From contig NZ_BMML01000017.1 in the NCBI RefSeq assembly GCF_014645815.1, positions 1 to 64,000 of the forward strand: 64,000 bases of DNA. The letters are read 5' to 3'. This stretch comes from Streptomyces fuscichromogenes (lineage in GTDB: Bacteria; Actinomycetota; Actinomycetes; Streptomycetales; Streptomycetaceae). This document shows positions 15,891-24,369 of this stretch, piece after piece. The position numbers and the translations under genes are program-made. The notes beneath the pieces were generated by a model, which had not been told where the DNA came from, did no database searches, and saw nothing but the letters and a program-made list of their open reading frames with translations. Every line of letters begins with the position of its first letter. The stretch's first letter is position 1.

Positions 15891-17590
15891 GCCCCACCAA
15901 CCTTCCCGCCGGCCTCGATCACGGGCACGTCACCTTCCTGGGTGCCGGACCCGGGGATCCGGGACTGCTGACCTTGCGTGCCGTGGAGGCACTGTCCAGC
16001 GCGGACGTCCTGGTCGCCGAGCACGAGGTGCTCGACGTGATCAGGGCCCACGCCAGGCAGGGCGTCTCCGTCGTGCCCACGTATCCGGATCCGTCGTCGG
16101 ACCCGTATCAGGGCACAGGCACGCCTCAACTCACGGTTGTTGACGGCGCGTCAACGACCGCTTCCCTCCCGCCCGTGCGGGATGCGGCTCATCTTGTCAT
16201 GGAGGCCGCGCGGGGTGGCAGGCGGGTCGTCCGTGCGGTGTCCGGGGACCCGGGACTTGATACGTACGCGACCGAGGAAATGCTCGCCTGCGTCGCCGCG
16301 GGTGTGCCCTTCGAGGTCGTGCCGGGTGTCGCGGCCGCGGTCGGGGTGCCGGCGTACGCCGGTGTCCCGCTGCGGGACGCGCAGGGTACGGACGTCCGCT
16401 TCGTGGACGCCCGTACCGCCTCGGACCGCTGCTGGACCGAGGTCGGCGCCTCCGACGGCACGGTCGTCGTGTCGACGACGCTCGACTCGGTGGCCGGGGC
16501 CGCCGGTGAGCTGGTCGCCGCCGGCCGCAAGCCGGACACCCCGCTGACGGTCACCGTCGCCGGTACGACGACCCGGCAGCGGACCTGGACCGCCACCCTC
16601 GGCACCATCGCGCAGACGCTGAAGCACGCGAAGGTGCTGCCCTCGCCGGACGGCGGCCGACCGGTGATAGCCGTGGTCGGTGAGCGGTCCGCCGCCGCCC
16701 AGCGCGACCAGTTGTCGTGGTTCGAGTCCAAGCCGCTGTTCGGCTGGAAGGTGCTCGTGCCGCGTACGAAGGAGCAGGCGGCGACCCTCTCCGACCAGCT
16801 GCGGTCGTACGGGGCCGTGCCGCACGAGGTGCCGACGATCGCCGTCGAGCCGCCGCGCACGCCCCAGCAGATGGAGCGGGCCGTGAAGGGGCTCGTCACC
16901 GGCCGGTACGAGTGGATCGCCTTCACCTCGGTCAACGCCGTCAAGGCGGTCCGGGAGAAGTTCGAGGAGTACGGCCTCGACGCGCGCGCCTTCGCGGGCA
17001 TCAAGGTCGCGGCGGTCGGCGAGCAGACCGCGAAGGCGCTGGTCGCCTTCGGCGTCAAGCCGGACCTGGTGCCGAGCGGCGAGCAGTCGGCCGCGGGTCT
17101 GCTGGAGGACTGGCCGCCCTACGACCCGGTCTTCGACCCGATCGACCGCGTCTTCCTGCCGCGTGCCGACATCGCCACGGAGACCCTGGTCGCCGGGCTG
17201 ATCGAGCTGGGCTGGGAGGTGGACGACGTCACGGCCTACCGGACCGTGCGCGCGTCGCCGCCGCCGGCCGAGACCCGGGAGGCGATCAAGGGCGGCGGAT
17301 TCGACGCCGTTCTCTTCACCTCGTCGTCCACCGTGCGGAACCTGGTGGGTATCGCCGGGAAGCCGCACAACGTGACGGTGATCGCCTGTATCGGCCCCGC
17401 CACGGCCAAGACGGCCGAGGAGCACGGGCTGCGGGTGGACGTGATGGCTCCGGAGCCGTCCGCGGGCAAACTGGCGGAGGCGCTGGCCGAGTTCGGCCTG
17501 CGCAGGCGCGCGAGCGCGCTGGAGGCCGGGGACCCGGTGACCCGGCCGAGCGAGCGGCGCCCGGGGGCGCGGCGGCGGCGTACGACCTGA
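15887..17590 (+). CDS. hemD: Fused uroporphyrinogen-III C-methyltransferase / synthase
   Basis: A 567-residue two-domain protein. Residues 10-270 form a SUMT-like methyltransferase domain (VTFLGAGPGDPGLLTLRAVE, AVSGDPGLDTYA, GVAAAVGVPAYAGVPL). Residues 285-545 form uroporphyrinogen-III synthase (LVPRTKEQAATLSDQLRSYG, WIAFTSVNAVKAVREK, VLFTSSSTVRNLVGI, ACIGPATAKTAEEHG). Such fusions are typical of actinobacterial hem operons. The second domain makes uroporphyrinogen III; the first could direct it to sirohaem or cobalamin, though its usual VLYDRLV stretch is VLVAEHEV here, so activity is not assured. GTG 15887 overlaps the hemC stop. The arginine-rich C-terminus is typical. Confidence 0.92.
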   Translation: MSPTNLPAGLDHGHVTFLGAGPGDPGLLTLRAVEALSSADVLVAEHEVLDVIRAHARQGVSVVPTYPDPSSDPYQGTGTPQLTVVDGASTTASLPPVRDAAHLVMEAARGGRRVVRAVSGDPGLDTYATEEMLACVAAGVPFEVVPGVAAAVGVPAYAGVPLRDAQGTDVRFVDARTASDRCWTEVGASDGTVVVSTTLDSVAGAAGELVAAGRKPDTPLTVTVAGTTTRQRTWTATLGTIAQTLKHAKVLPSPDGGRPVIAVVGERSAAAQRDQLSWFESKPLFGWKVLVPRTKEQAATLSDQLRSYGAVPHEVPTIAVEPPRTPQQMERAVKGLVTGRYEWIAFTSVNAVKAVREKFEEYGLDARAFAGIKVAAVGEQTAKALVAFGVKPDLVPSGEQSAAGLLEDWPPYDPVFDPIDRVFLPRADIATETLVAGLIELGWEVDDVTAYRTVRASPPPAETREAIKGGGFDAVLFTSSSTVRNLVGIAGKPHNVTVIACIGPATAKTAEEHGLRVDVMAPEPSAGKLAEALAEFGLRRRASALEAGDPVTRPSERRPGARRRRTT

Positions 17591-17598
17591 GTGAGGTG

Positions 17599-17631
17599 CG
17601 GCGGGGTGTCCTGGACCGGGACACCCCGCCG
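17599..17631 (+). terminator. Terminator of rex-hemACD
   Basis: Perfect 13-bp stem CGGCGGGGTGTCC / GGACACCCCGCCG with a 7-nt loop, followed by CCCTGTTTCC, starting 8 bp after the hemD stop. Confidence 0.85.
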
Positions 17632-17684
17632 CCCTGTTTCCCGGCGCACCCGCCCGCGTCGGCCGGATGTGGTTCGCTGCTGGG

Positions 17685-18260
17685 GTGACTGTGGACCTGG
17701 AGATCGTTGCGTTCGAATCCACCGAGGCGTTCGAGGCATGGCTCGGCGAGAACCACGCCGTCTCGCCCGGCATCTGGCTCAGGCTTCGGAAGAAGGGCCC
17801 CGGAATCGTCGCGCTGGACTACGCCCAGGCGCTCGACGTGGCGCTCTGCTACGGCTGGATCGACAGCCAGAAGGCCAGGCTCGACGACCAGTGGTGGCTC
17901 CAGCGGTTCACCCCGCGCAAGCCGAGCAGCAGGTGGTCCAAGGTCAACCGGGCCAAGGTGGCCGCATTGACGGAGCAGGGCCGGATGCGTCCACAAGGAC
18001 AGGCCGAGGTCGACCGCGCCAAGGCGGACGGCCGCTGGGAGGCGGCCTACGACGGCACGAGGACAGCCACGGCACCTGACGATCTCGTGGCGGCCCTGGC
18101 AGCCCTCCCGGCCGCGGCGGAGTTCTTCGAGACGTTGGACAGGCAGAACCGCTACGCGATCCTGTACCGGATCCAGGACGCGAAGAGGGCCGAGACCCGG
18201 GCGCGCCGGATAGAGAAGTACGTGGCGATGCTGGCGAAGGGCGAGAAGCTGCATCCGTAG
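17685..18260 (+). CDS. YdeI/OmpD-associated family protein
   Basis: A 191-residue protein of the YdeI/OmpD-associated family. Conserved parts are TEAFEAWLGENHAVSPGIWL, LDYAQALDVALCYGWIDSQK, WWLQRFTPRKPSSRWSKVN, and a C-terminal helical part RRIEKYVAMLAKGEKLHP. Related proteins have been linked to resistance to cationic peptides or bacteriocins, but no mechanism is established. It is predicted cytoplasmic. GTG 17685 is used; GTG 17691 is nearly as good. It follows the hem terminator, so it probably has its own promoter. Confidence 0.78.
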   Translation: MTVDLEIVAFESTEAFEAWLGENHAVSPGIWLRLRKKGPGIVALDYAQALDVALCYGWIDSQKARLDDQWWLQRFTPRKPSSRWSKVNRAKVAALTEQGRMRPQGQAEVDRAKADGRWEAAYDGTRTATAPDDLVAALAALPAAAEFFETLDRQNRYAILYRIQDAKRAETRARRIEKYVAMLAKGEKLHP

Positions 18261-18355
18261 TCACGGAGCGGCCTCGTTCACGGTCGGCGGATCTGTGTCA
18301 CGGGGCCTCGGCCCGGCCCTGGGCGTACCGGTGCCCCGGGCTCCCGCCGAGGCGC

Positions 18356-18727
18356 CTACGCGGTGTCCTGGGCCAGGATCTTCTTCAGGTCGTCGACGAC
18401 CGTGGGGATCTCGCGGTCGAAGGCCAGGCCGTCCACACCCTCGTCGGTGACCACGGCCAGCAGGGCGCGGTTGCCCACCGCCGTCACTATGACGTGGCCC
18501 GCGCTGCACTGGGCGGTCAGCTGGCGGAGCGTGCCGGTGGTGGCCTGGTCGGCCAGGCGGTGGCCGAGGGAGATGGCGGCGGCGGCCAGGGCGGCCATGG
18601 ACTCGGGGTGGGTCTTGTCGGCGTCGGCGGCCACCACCAGGCCGTCGACGGTGGCCAGGACGGTCTCGGAGACGCCCATCACCCGGTCGCGCAATGAGAC
18701 GAGGATGTCCTGCACGGGATCGTTCAT
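18356..18727 (-). CDS. Roadblock/LC7-type small regulatory protein
   Basis: A 123-residue protein with the Roadblock/LC7 pattern: a helix (VQDILVSLRDRVMGVSETVL), a strand-rich part (LATVDGLVVAADADKTHPE), a second helix (SMAALAAAAISLGHRLA) and a final sheet (GHVIVTAVGNRALLAVVTDE). These proteins dimerise and bind or regulate small Ras-like GTPases; in Streptomyces they also occur in conservons (CvnB). No GTPase or histidine kinase gene lies nearby. ATG 18727 follows AGGAAGAGG. It is the third of three minus-strand genes starting at 19928. Confidence 0.72.
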   Translation of the reverse strand: MNDPVQDILVSLRDRVMGVSETVLATVDGLVVAADADKTHPESMAALAAAAISLGHRLADQATTGTLRQLTAQCSAGHVIVTAVGNRALLAVVTDEGVDGLAFDREIPTVVDDLKKILAQDTA

Positions 18728-18786
18728 GGTGGCCTCTTCCTGTGCTGTCGTGCTCGGCGGTGCGGAGGCGATCGGCCTCCCCGGGG

Positions 18787-19581
18787 CTAGGGCTTGCGGC
18801 GGGGGAGTGGGGTCGCTGAGGGCTGCGGTGTTGCCGTGGAGGCAGAGAGCGGGGTGCGCGGGGCCGTGCTGGGGCGGCCGGCGAGGGTGACGGACGGGGA
18901 CTGGAGGAGGCCCAGGGCCAGCAGGTCGCGTAGGTCCAGCATCACGGCGAACAGGCCGCGGCCCAGGGTGAACGCGATGTCCCGGGGCGTCCTGCGGCCG
19001 TCGGCGGCGGTCAGGAGGGTCCGGTGGCGGGGCGAGAGCCGGGCGGTCCGCTGCGGGTCGCGGGCGGCCGGGGCCGGATCCGGGCGGTCGCGGGCGAAGC
19101 GGGCGGTGGCGCCGCGCTCGTTCGACAACAGGCGGATACGGCGGGTGTTCTCGGTGACCAGACGGTCGGGCGGTATGGCGGCGCCGGTGTCCAGCAGCGG
19201 GCGGGGAGCGGTCATCTCCCAGCCGTCCGGGCTGGTCAGGGCCAGCGCGAAGGCCGCGTCGAAGAGTGCGGCCTGGCCGATGACCTCGAGTTCCCTGGCG
19301 CCCAGCAGACCCTGGGCGACCAGTTCCAGGCCCAGCCGGGCCGGGTCGGTGCCGGTGGCGCGGGCGGCCGTCCAGTCGTCCTCGGTGATCCGGTGCGACT
19401 TGAGGAGGAGGACCTCGACGCCGGGGGCGCCGGGGGTCTCCATGCCGACGACCATGCCGTCGCGGACATGGATGACACCGCCCGGGGTGCCGGAGACCAG
19501 TACGGCGCCGGAGCGCTTCTCGGCGTGCAGGGCGGCCAGCAGGGCCGGGATGTTGCGGGCGGCCGGTGTCTCCTGGCTCAT
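18787..19581 (-). CDS. DUF4388 (PATAN)-type regulatory protein
   Basis: A 264-residue protein. The N-terminal 100 residues fit DUF4388/PATAN: IPALLAALHAEKRSGAVLVS, GGVIHVRDGMVVGMETPGAP, then a helical LGLELVAQGLLGARELEV. A second helical part follows (ARLSPRHRTLLTAADGRRTP, DLRDLLALGLLQSP) and a Ser/Thr/Pro tail. Proteins with this domain often accompany Roadblock proteins in gliding and signalling systems. ATG 19581 overlaps the stop of the upstream Roadblock-like gene by 4 bp, so the two are translationally coupled. Function unknown. Confidence 0.68.
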   Translation of the reverse strand: MSQETPAARNIPALLAALHAEKRSGAVLVSGTPGGVIHVRDGMVVGMETPGAPGVEVLLLKSHRITEDDWTAARATGTDPARLGLELVAQGLLGARELEVIGQAALFDAAFALALTSPDGWEMTAPRPLLDTGAAIPPDRLVTENTRRIRLLSNERGATARFARDRPDPAPAARDPQRTARLSPRHRTLLTAADGRRTPRDIAFTLGRGLFAVMLDLRDLLALGLLQSPSVTLAGRPSTAPRTPLSASTATPQPSATPLPRRKP

Positions 19582-19928
19582 GAGAGCAGTCGGTCCGTGT
19601 GCTCGGCCAGGTCGCGCAGCGCCCACGTGATGTTCGTGCGGTCCCGGTCCACCAGGGCGAACAGCAGGAGCGGATCGCCCTGCCGGTCGACACGTGTCGT
19701 CACGTGGTGGTGGGCGGCGGTGGTGACGACGATGCTCTCCAACTCTCCCGTGAACCCGGCCCGGTTGAGGTGCATGACCGCCAGGTGGGCGATCTCCTGG
19801 GCGTCCTGTGCCGGTTCCGGTGCGCCGTACTCGGCATAGGAGAGGCCCGTCACGCCGTCCAGCAGAGCGGCGGCGGTGACGCCGGACGTTTTTCCGACAG
19901 TGCTCAGCACGGTGTCGAGCAAAGCCAT
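19578..19928 (-). CDS. Roadblock-like small protein
   Basis: A 116-residue protein with a leading helix (MALLDTVLSTVGKTSGVTAA), a strand pair (ALLDGVTGLSYAEYGAPEP), a helix (AQEIAHLAVMHLNRAGF) and a sheet (ESIVVTTAAHHHVTTRVDRQ, LLLFALVDRDRTNITWALRD). The order matches the Roadblock fold. ATG 19928 follows GGAGGGGGAACTC, a strong ribosome binding site. It opens a three-gene minus-strand unit and is divergent from a related gene at 20092. Confidence 0.68.
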   Translation of the reverse strand: MALLDTVLSTVGKTSGVTAAALLDGVTGLSYAEYGAPEPAQDAQEIAHLAVMHLNRAGFTGELESIVVTTAAHHHVTTRVDRQGDPLLLFALVDRDRTNITWALRDLAEHTDRLLS

Positions 19929-19974
19929 GAGTTCCCCCTCCTGACCCCTCGGTCGCACAGTACTTTATTGCCAA

Positions 19975-19986
19975 GTGTTGCAACAC
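19975..19986. promoter_or_regulatory. Palindrome GTGTTGCAACAC in a divergent promoter region
   Basis: A perfect 12-bp palindrome, extended outward with one extra A to CCAAGTGTTGCAACACTGG. It lies midway in the 163-bp gap between the divergent Roadblock-like genes at 19928 (minus) and 20092 (plus), the place expected for a shared operator. The surrounding TACTTTATTG and ACTTATTAGG are A/T-rich for this genome and may hold the -10 elements. Confidence 0.5.
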
Positions 19987-20091
19987 TGGCCAAAGATGAG
20001 ACTTATTAGGACTCGGAGGGGGTCAGGAAGCAACCTCCGTCGGACTGCTTGCGTCCAAGTGCACCCACGTAAGGAAATCGAGGGCACCAGC

Positions 20092-20457
20092 GTGAACATC
20101 GAGACAGCGCTCAAGGAAGCCATGAGCATCGACGGGGCCCTCGGCGCCGCCCTGGTCGACTACGAAAGCGGCATGTCGCTCGGCGTGCTGGGCGGCGGAC
20201 CGCACCTGGACCTGGAGCTGGCGGCGGCCGGGAACACCGAGGTGGTCCGTGCCAAGCAGCGCACGCTGAAGTCCATCGGCCTCGACGACGAGATCGAGGA
20301 CATCCTGATCACGCTCGGCGGCCAGTACCACCTGATACGGCCCCTGACCAGCGCGGGCGGCTCGCTCTTCCTCTACCTCGCCCTGGACCGCAGCCGCAGC
20401 AACCTCGCGCTGGCCCGGCACAGCCTCCGGAAGGTCGAGAGCGAGCTGGAGGTCTGA
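20092..20457 (+). CDS. Roadblock/LC7-like small protein, divergent partner
   Basis: A 121-residue protein: helix ETALKEAMSIDGALGAALVD, strands YESGMSLGVLGGGPHLDLEL, helix AAGNTEVVRAKQRTLKSIGL, and sheet EDILITLGGQYHLIRPL and LFLYLALDRSRSNLALAR. The pattern is Roadblock-like and close to the minus-strand neighbour (both end with LDRSR/VDRDR-type strands). GTG 20092 has GAGGG eight bases upstream. A hairpin terminator follows at 20474. A partner GTPase is not seen in this window. Confidence 0.7.
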   Translation: MNIETALKEAMSIDGALGAALVDYESGMSLGVLGGGPHLDLELAAAGNTEVVRAKQRTLKSIGLDDEIEDILITLGGQYHLIRPLTSAGGSLFLYLALDRSRSNLALARHSLRKVESELEV

Positions 20458-20473
20458 CCCGCGGACGCCCTGA

Positions 20474-20500
20474 CGCCCCGGCCGTGCGCGGGCCGGGGCG
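20474..20500 (+). terminator. Hairpin between Roadblock-like gene and hemB
   Basis: 10-bp perfect stem CGCCCCGGCC / GGCCGGGGCG with a 7-nt loop, 17 bp after the stop and about 50 bp before hemB. Confidence 0.6.
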
Positions 20501-20551
20501 CCGACGCCCAGTCGGTAAGCGCGCTGCGGTGACGGGCGTAGCGTAGAGGGC

Positions 20552-21544
20552 ATGACGACGTACGGCTCCTTCCCCGGCACGCGGCCGCGGCGGCTGCGCA
20601 CCACCCCCGTCATGCGGCGCATGGTCGCCGAGACCCGGCTGCACCCCGCGGACTTCATCCTCCCGGCGTTCGTCCGCGAAGGCGTGACCGAGCCCGTGCC
20701 GATCGCCGCCATGCCCGGTGTCGTCCAGCACACCCGGGACAGCCTGAAGAAGGCGGCCGCGGAGGCCGTCGAGGCGGGCATCTCCGGGATCATGCTGTTC
20801 GGGGTGCCGGAGGAGAGCAAGAAGGACGCCCTCGGCACGCCCGGCACGGACCCCGACGGGATCCTCCAGGTCGCGCTGCGCGACGTGCGGGCCGAGGTCG
20901 GCGACGAACTGCTGGTGATGTCCGACCTGTGTCTCGACGAGACGACCGACCACGGGCACTGCGGGGTGCTCGACGCCGAGGGGCGCGTGGACAACGACGC
21001 CACCCTGGAGCGGTACGCCGAGATGGCCCAGGTGCAGGCCGACGCCGGCGCCCATGTCGTCGGGCCCAGCGGGATGATGGACGGGCAGATCGGCGTCGTC
21101 CGCGACGCGCTCGACCAGATCGGGCGTGAGGACGTCGCGATCCTCGCCTACACCGCGAAGTACGCCTCCGCCTTCTACGGCCCTTTCCGGGAGGCCGTCG
21201 GGTCCTCGCTCAAGGGCGATCGCAGGACCTACCAGCAGGACTCCGCCAACGCGCGGGAGTCGCTGCGCGAACTGGCCCTCGACCTGGAGGAGGGCGCCGA
21301 CATGGTGATGGTCAAGCCGGCCGGGCCCTACCTCGACATCCTCGCGCGGGTCGCCGACGCCGTGGACGTGCCGGTCGCCGCCTACCAGATCTCCGGCGAG
21401 TACTCGATGGTCGAGGCCGCCGCCGAGAAGGGCTGGATCGACCGCGACCGGGCCGTTCTGGAGACGCTGACCGGCATCAAGCGGGCCGGCGCGCAGAACA
21501 TCCTCACCTACTGGGCGGTCGAGGCCGCCCGGATGCTGGACTGA
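20552..21544 (+). CDS. hemB: Delta-aminolevulinic acid dehydratase (porphobilinogen synthase)
   Basis: Condenses two 5-aminolevulinates to porphobilinogen, the substrate of the HemC encoded 5 kb upstream. The 330-residue protein contains the Schiff-base lysines in [16 protein letters not shown] and [10 protein letters not shown], and the metal region [18 protein letters not shown]. The start [19 protein letters not shown] is the usual Streptomyces N-terminus. It sits outside the rex-hemACD operon and has its own upstream hairpin and downstream terminator, so it is probably transcribed alone. No Rex operator was seen in front of it. Confidence 0.96.
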   Translation: MTTYGSFPGTRPRRLRTTPVMRRMVAETRLHPADFILPAFVREGVTEPVPIAAMPGVVQHTRDSLKKAAAEAVEAGISGIMLFGVPEESKKDALGTPGTDPDGILQVALRDVRAEVGDELLVMSDLCLDETTDHGHCGVLDAEGRVDNDATLERYAEMAQVQADAGAHVVGPSGMMDGQIGVVRDALDQIGREDVAILAYTAKYASAFYGPFREAVGSSLKGDRRTYQQDSANARESLRELALDLEEGADMVMVKPAGPYLDILARVADAVDVPVAAYQISGEYSMVEAAAEKGWIDRDRAVLETLTGIKRAGAQNILTYWAVEAARMLD

Positions 21545-21559
21545 GCGACGGGAAGTCCA

Positions 21560-21591
21560 TGCCCCCTGCCGGTGGGATCCGGCCGGGGGCA
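21560..21591 (+). terminator. hemB terminator
   Basis: Stem TGCCCCCTGCCGG / CCGGCCGGGGGCA (one mismatch) with a 6-nt loop, then CTTTCAATT, 15 bp after the hemB stop. Confidence 0.75.
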
Positions 21592-21660
21592 CTTTCAATT
21601 CGCGGGCGGCGTTGGGTTGTTGACGGAATCCGTCCTTCGCCGACCATCCGGGAGACGTTC

Positions 21661-22563
21661 ATGTCCGATGACACCCTCAGCCAGGACCCCGCCGAGCTGA
21701 GAAGAAGGATCGACACCTCCAGGGCACACCCGGCCCGGGTCTACGACGTCTTCCTCGGCGGCAAGGACAACTACCCCGTCGACCGGGCCGCCGCGGCCGC
21801 CGCGCTCGCCGCCAACCCGCGCGGCTACCTCGACGTACGGCACAACCGCGACTTCCTGCGCCGCGCCGTGCGCACGCTGGCCGAGGAGGACGGCATCCGC
21901 CAGTTCCTCGACATCGGCACCGGCCTGCCCACCGCGGAGAACGTCCACCAGATCGCCCAGCGGATCTCCCCCGACTCCCGGGTCGTCTACGTCGACAACG
22001 ACCCGGTCGTCCTCGCCCACGCCCGCGCCCTGCTCACCAGCGGACCCGAGGGCCGGACCGACTACATCGACGCCGACTTCAAGAACCCGGCACAGATCCT
22101 CGAACAGGCCTCGAAGACCCTGGACTTCGACCAGCCGATCGCCCTGTGCCTGGTCGCCCTCCTGCACTTCATGGAGGACGAGGAGGCCTACCCGATCGTG
22201 CGCGAGCTCGTCGAGGTGCTGCCCTCCGGCAGCCGTCTGGTGCTCAGCCACCTCACCGAGGACCTCAACCCGGAGAACATCCGGGCGGTCCAGCGGACCT
22301 ACACCGAGCGCGGCTTCACCTTCGTGCTGCGCACCCGCGCCGAGGTCGAGCGGTTCTTCACGGAGGCCTCCCTGGACCTGGCCGAGCCGGGTGTGGTCCC
22401 CGTCCACCACTGGCGCTACGACCACGCGGCCCCCGTCCCCGAGCTGCCCGACGCCGCCCTGCTGGAGACCCTCGACGACATCGAGAAGGTCCGCTACGCC
22501 GATATCAACGACGTCACCGACGCCGACATCAACGTCTACGCGGGCGTCGGCACCAAGGCCTGA
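21661..22563 (+). CDS. SAM-dependent methyltransferase, DUF574 family
   Basis: A 300-residue putative methyltransferase of the DUF574 group, strongly expanded in Streptomyces. Hallmarks are SRAHPARVYDVFLGGKDNYP near the N-terminus, VRHNRDFLRRAVRTLAEEDG, the SAM site FLDIGTGLPTAENVHQIAQ, VVYVDNDPVVLAHARALL, and LVLSHLTED. The C-terminus binds near PVHHWRYD. Substrates of the family are mostly unknown; some paralogues are tied to development. ATG 21661 is chosen because the DUF574 block then begins at the usual place. Its last 28 bp overlap the convergent small lipoprotein gene. Confidence 0.85.
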   Translation: MSDDTLSQDPAELRRRIDTSRAHPARVYDVFLGGKDNYPVDRAAAAAALAANPRGYLDVRHNRDFLRRAVRTLAEEDGIRQFLDIGTGLPTAENVHQIAQRISPDSRVVYVDNDPVVLAHARALLTSGPEGRTDYIDADFKNPAQILEQASKTLDFDQPIALCLVALLHFMEDEEAYPIVRELVEVLPSGSRLVLSHLTEDLNPENIRAVQRTYTERGFTFVLRTRAEVERFFTEASLDLAEPGVVPVHHWRYDHAAPVPELPDAALLETLDDIEKVRYADINDVTDADINVYAGVGTKA

Positions 22564-22730
22564 GCCGGGCCGGCGGCGGGCCGGAGGCCGGCGGCCGAGG
22601 GGCCCTCGTCGCGTACGCCCTCGCCGTCCCGGCAGCCGCCGAGCGCGGTCGCGGCGACCAGGGCCAGGGCGGCCGCCGCCAGGAGACGACGGCGGCGGCC
22701 GGCGGCCGGGGTGCGGTGCGTGACGGACAT
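22536..22730 (-). CDS. Small predicted lipoprotein (64 aa)
   Basis: A short gene with an arginine-rich N-terminus, a hydrophobic core (LLAAAALALVAATA) and a lipobox LGGC, so the mature protein would be a lipid-anchored peptide of about 32 residues (CRDGEGVRDEGPSAAGLRPA onward). AAGGGAG lies eight bases before ATG 22730, which argues strongly for real translation. It is convergent with, and overlaps by 28 bp, the methyltransferase gene. No family was recognised. Confidence 0.62.
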   Translation of the reverse strand: MSVTHRTPAAGRRRRLLAAAALALVAATALGGCRDGEGVRDEGPSAAGLRPAAGPAQALVPTPA

Positions 22731-23019
22731 ACGAGGGCTCCCTTGACGATCTCGGCGCGATGGAGGGGCGGGGGCGGTGTTCCTGAGGTGCCCTCAGCCT
22801 GTGGGCCGGGCCGTCCGGACCACCAGACCTGACCGGGGATTCGGGACGCCCGGTCCCGGTCCACCCCTGTGGCCTGCGCGGATCCCGTCCCATGGGACGG
22901 CGGTACGGGACGGCTGGGACCCGGGCCCCGGCGCCGTCCGGATCGTGGAATTACGGGTGTAGGCGGCACGTACCTCTCTACGCTCCGGCCAGGACGAGGA
23001 TCAGCCCAAGGAGCCGTCG

Positions 23020-24225
23020 ATGACCGTCACCCCCGCCCCCGCCTCTGCCCCCGCCCCGTTGCCGCCGCTCGCGGCCCGCGCCCGCGCCGTCGGCGGGTCA
23101 CCCGTGCGGGAGATCCTCGCGGTGACCGCCCGCCCCGAGGTGATCAACTTCGCGGGCGGGCTGCCGGCCCCCGAACTGTTCGACCGGGAGGGCATCGCCG
23201 CCGCCTTCCGGGCGGTCCTGGAGGAGGCGCCGGAGCGGGCGTTGCAGTACTCGACGACCGAGGGCGAGCCGGCGCTGCGGCGGCGGCTGGCGGCCCGCCT
23301 CGCCGCGCGGGGCCTGCCCACCGCGGCGGACGACCTCCTCGTCACCACCGGCTCCCAGCAGGCGCTCTCCCTCATCGCGAGCGCCCTGATCGACCCCGGG
23401 GACACGATCCTCGTCGAAAGCCCCTGCTATCTGGCGGCACTTCAGGTGTTCGGGCTGGCCGGGGCGCGGGTGCTGGCCGTGCCCGGCGACGAGGACGGGG
23501 TGGACCCGGCCGCCCTGGAGGCACTCGTCCGCGCCGAGCGGCCCAAACTCCTCTACCTCGTCCCGACCTTCCAGAACCCCACCGGCCGCACCATGCCCGC
23601 CGCCCGCCGCGCCGCCCTCGCCACGGCCGCCGCCCGGCACGGCCTGTGGATCGTCGAGGACGACCCCTACGGCGACCTGCGCTACGACGGCGACCAGGTC
23701 CCCTGGATCGCGTCCTTCCCCGGAGCCGAGGACCGGGTGGTCCTGCTCGGCTCCCTCTCCAAGGTCATGGCCCCCGGCCTGCGGCTCGGCTGGCTCCGCG
23801 CCCCCGACGGGCTGCGCCGCGCCTGCACGGTCGCCAAACAGGCGGCCGACCTGCACACCCCGACCCTCAACCAGCTCGCCGCCGCCCGCTACCTGGACGT
23901 GCTCGACGTCCATGTCGCCAAGGTCCGCGCGGTGTACGGCGAACGCCGGGACGCCATGCTCGCGGGGCTCGCCGACGCCCTTCCGGCCGGCTCCACCTGG
24001 AACCGGCCCGAGGGCGGCATGTTCCTCTGGGCCCGGCTCCCGTCGTCGTACGACACCACCGCGCTGCTCCGCCGCGTGGTGGACCACCACGTCGCCTACG
24101 TCCCCGGCGAGCCCTTCTACGCCGCCGACCCCGACCGCTCGACCCTGCGGCTGTGCTTCGTGACGCAGACGCCGGAGGAGATCGGGGAGGGGCTGGCGAG
24201 GCTGTCCGAGGGGCTGGGCGGCTGA
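23020..24225 (+). CDS. PLP-dependent aminotransferase, class I/II
   Basis: A 401-residue fold-type I aminotransferase. It has VINFAGGLPAPELFD at the N-terminus, LVTTGSQQALSLIASALIDP, LYLVPTFQNPTGRTM, WIVEDDPYGDLRY, and the PLP lysine Lys248 in LGSLSKVMAPGLRLGW. It lacks the GntR DNA-binding domain of MocR regulators and resembles the 2-aminoadipate/valine-type group. The substrate is not predictable. ATG 23020 follows AAGGAG with a suitable gap. The first ~25 residues are Ala/Pro-rich. No neighbouring biosynthetic genes indicate a pathway. Confidence 0.88.
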   Translation: MTVTPAPASAPAPLPPLAARARAVGGSPVREILAVTARPEVINFAGGLPAPELFDREGIAAAFRAVLEEAPERALQYSTTEGEPALRRRLAARLAARGLPTAADDLLVTTGSQQALSLIASALIDPGDTILVESPCYLAALQVFGLAGARVLAVPGDEDGVDPAALEALVRAERPKLLYLVPTFQNPTGRTMPAARRAALATAAARHGLWIVEDDPYGDLRYDGDQVPWIASFPGAEDRVVLLGSLSKVMAPGLRLGWLRAPDGLRRACTVAKQAADLHTPTLNQLAAARYLDVLDVHVAKVRAVYGERRDAMLAGLADALPAGSTWNRPEGGMFLWARLPSSYDTTALLRRVVDHHVAYVPGEPFYAADPDRSTLRLCFVTQTPEEIGEGLARLSEGLGG

Positions 24226-24276
24226 GCGCTCCGCCGGAGAAGCCGTGGCAGGTCGGATGCCGACCGCGGCGCCGCC

Positions 24277-24302
24277 GTGGCTGGTCGCGCAGTTCCTCCC
24301 CC
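24277..24302. repeat. Interspersed repeat, degenerate copy 3
   Basis: GTGGCTGGTCGCGCAGTTCC followed by TCCCCC, between convergent genes. It runs into CAGCCTTCGGCCGGGGGTAC, another common Streptomyces intergenic motif that can fold into a hairpin. Confidence 0.55.
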
Positions 24303-24369
24303 AGCCTTCGGCCGGGGGTACCCCCAGCACCCCTTCGGGGCGCTGCCGAACCCAGCCCGGTCGGTCAGC

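Noticed and set aside
17711-17722. GTTCGAATCC, resembling a tRNA T-loop
   Set aside because: It lies inside the YdeI-like coding frame (AFEST) and no acceptor stem, anticodon arm or D arm can be drawn around it.
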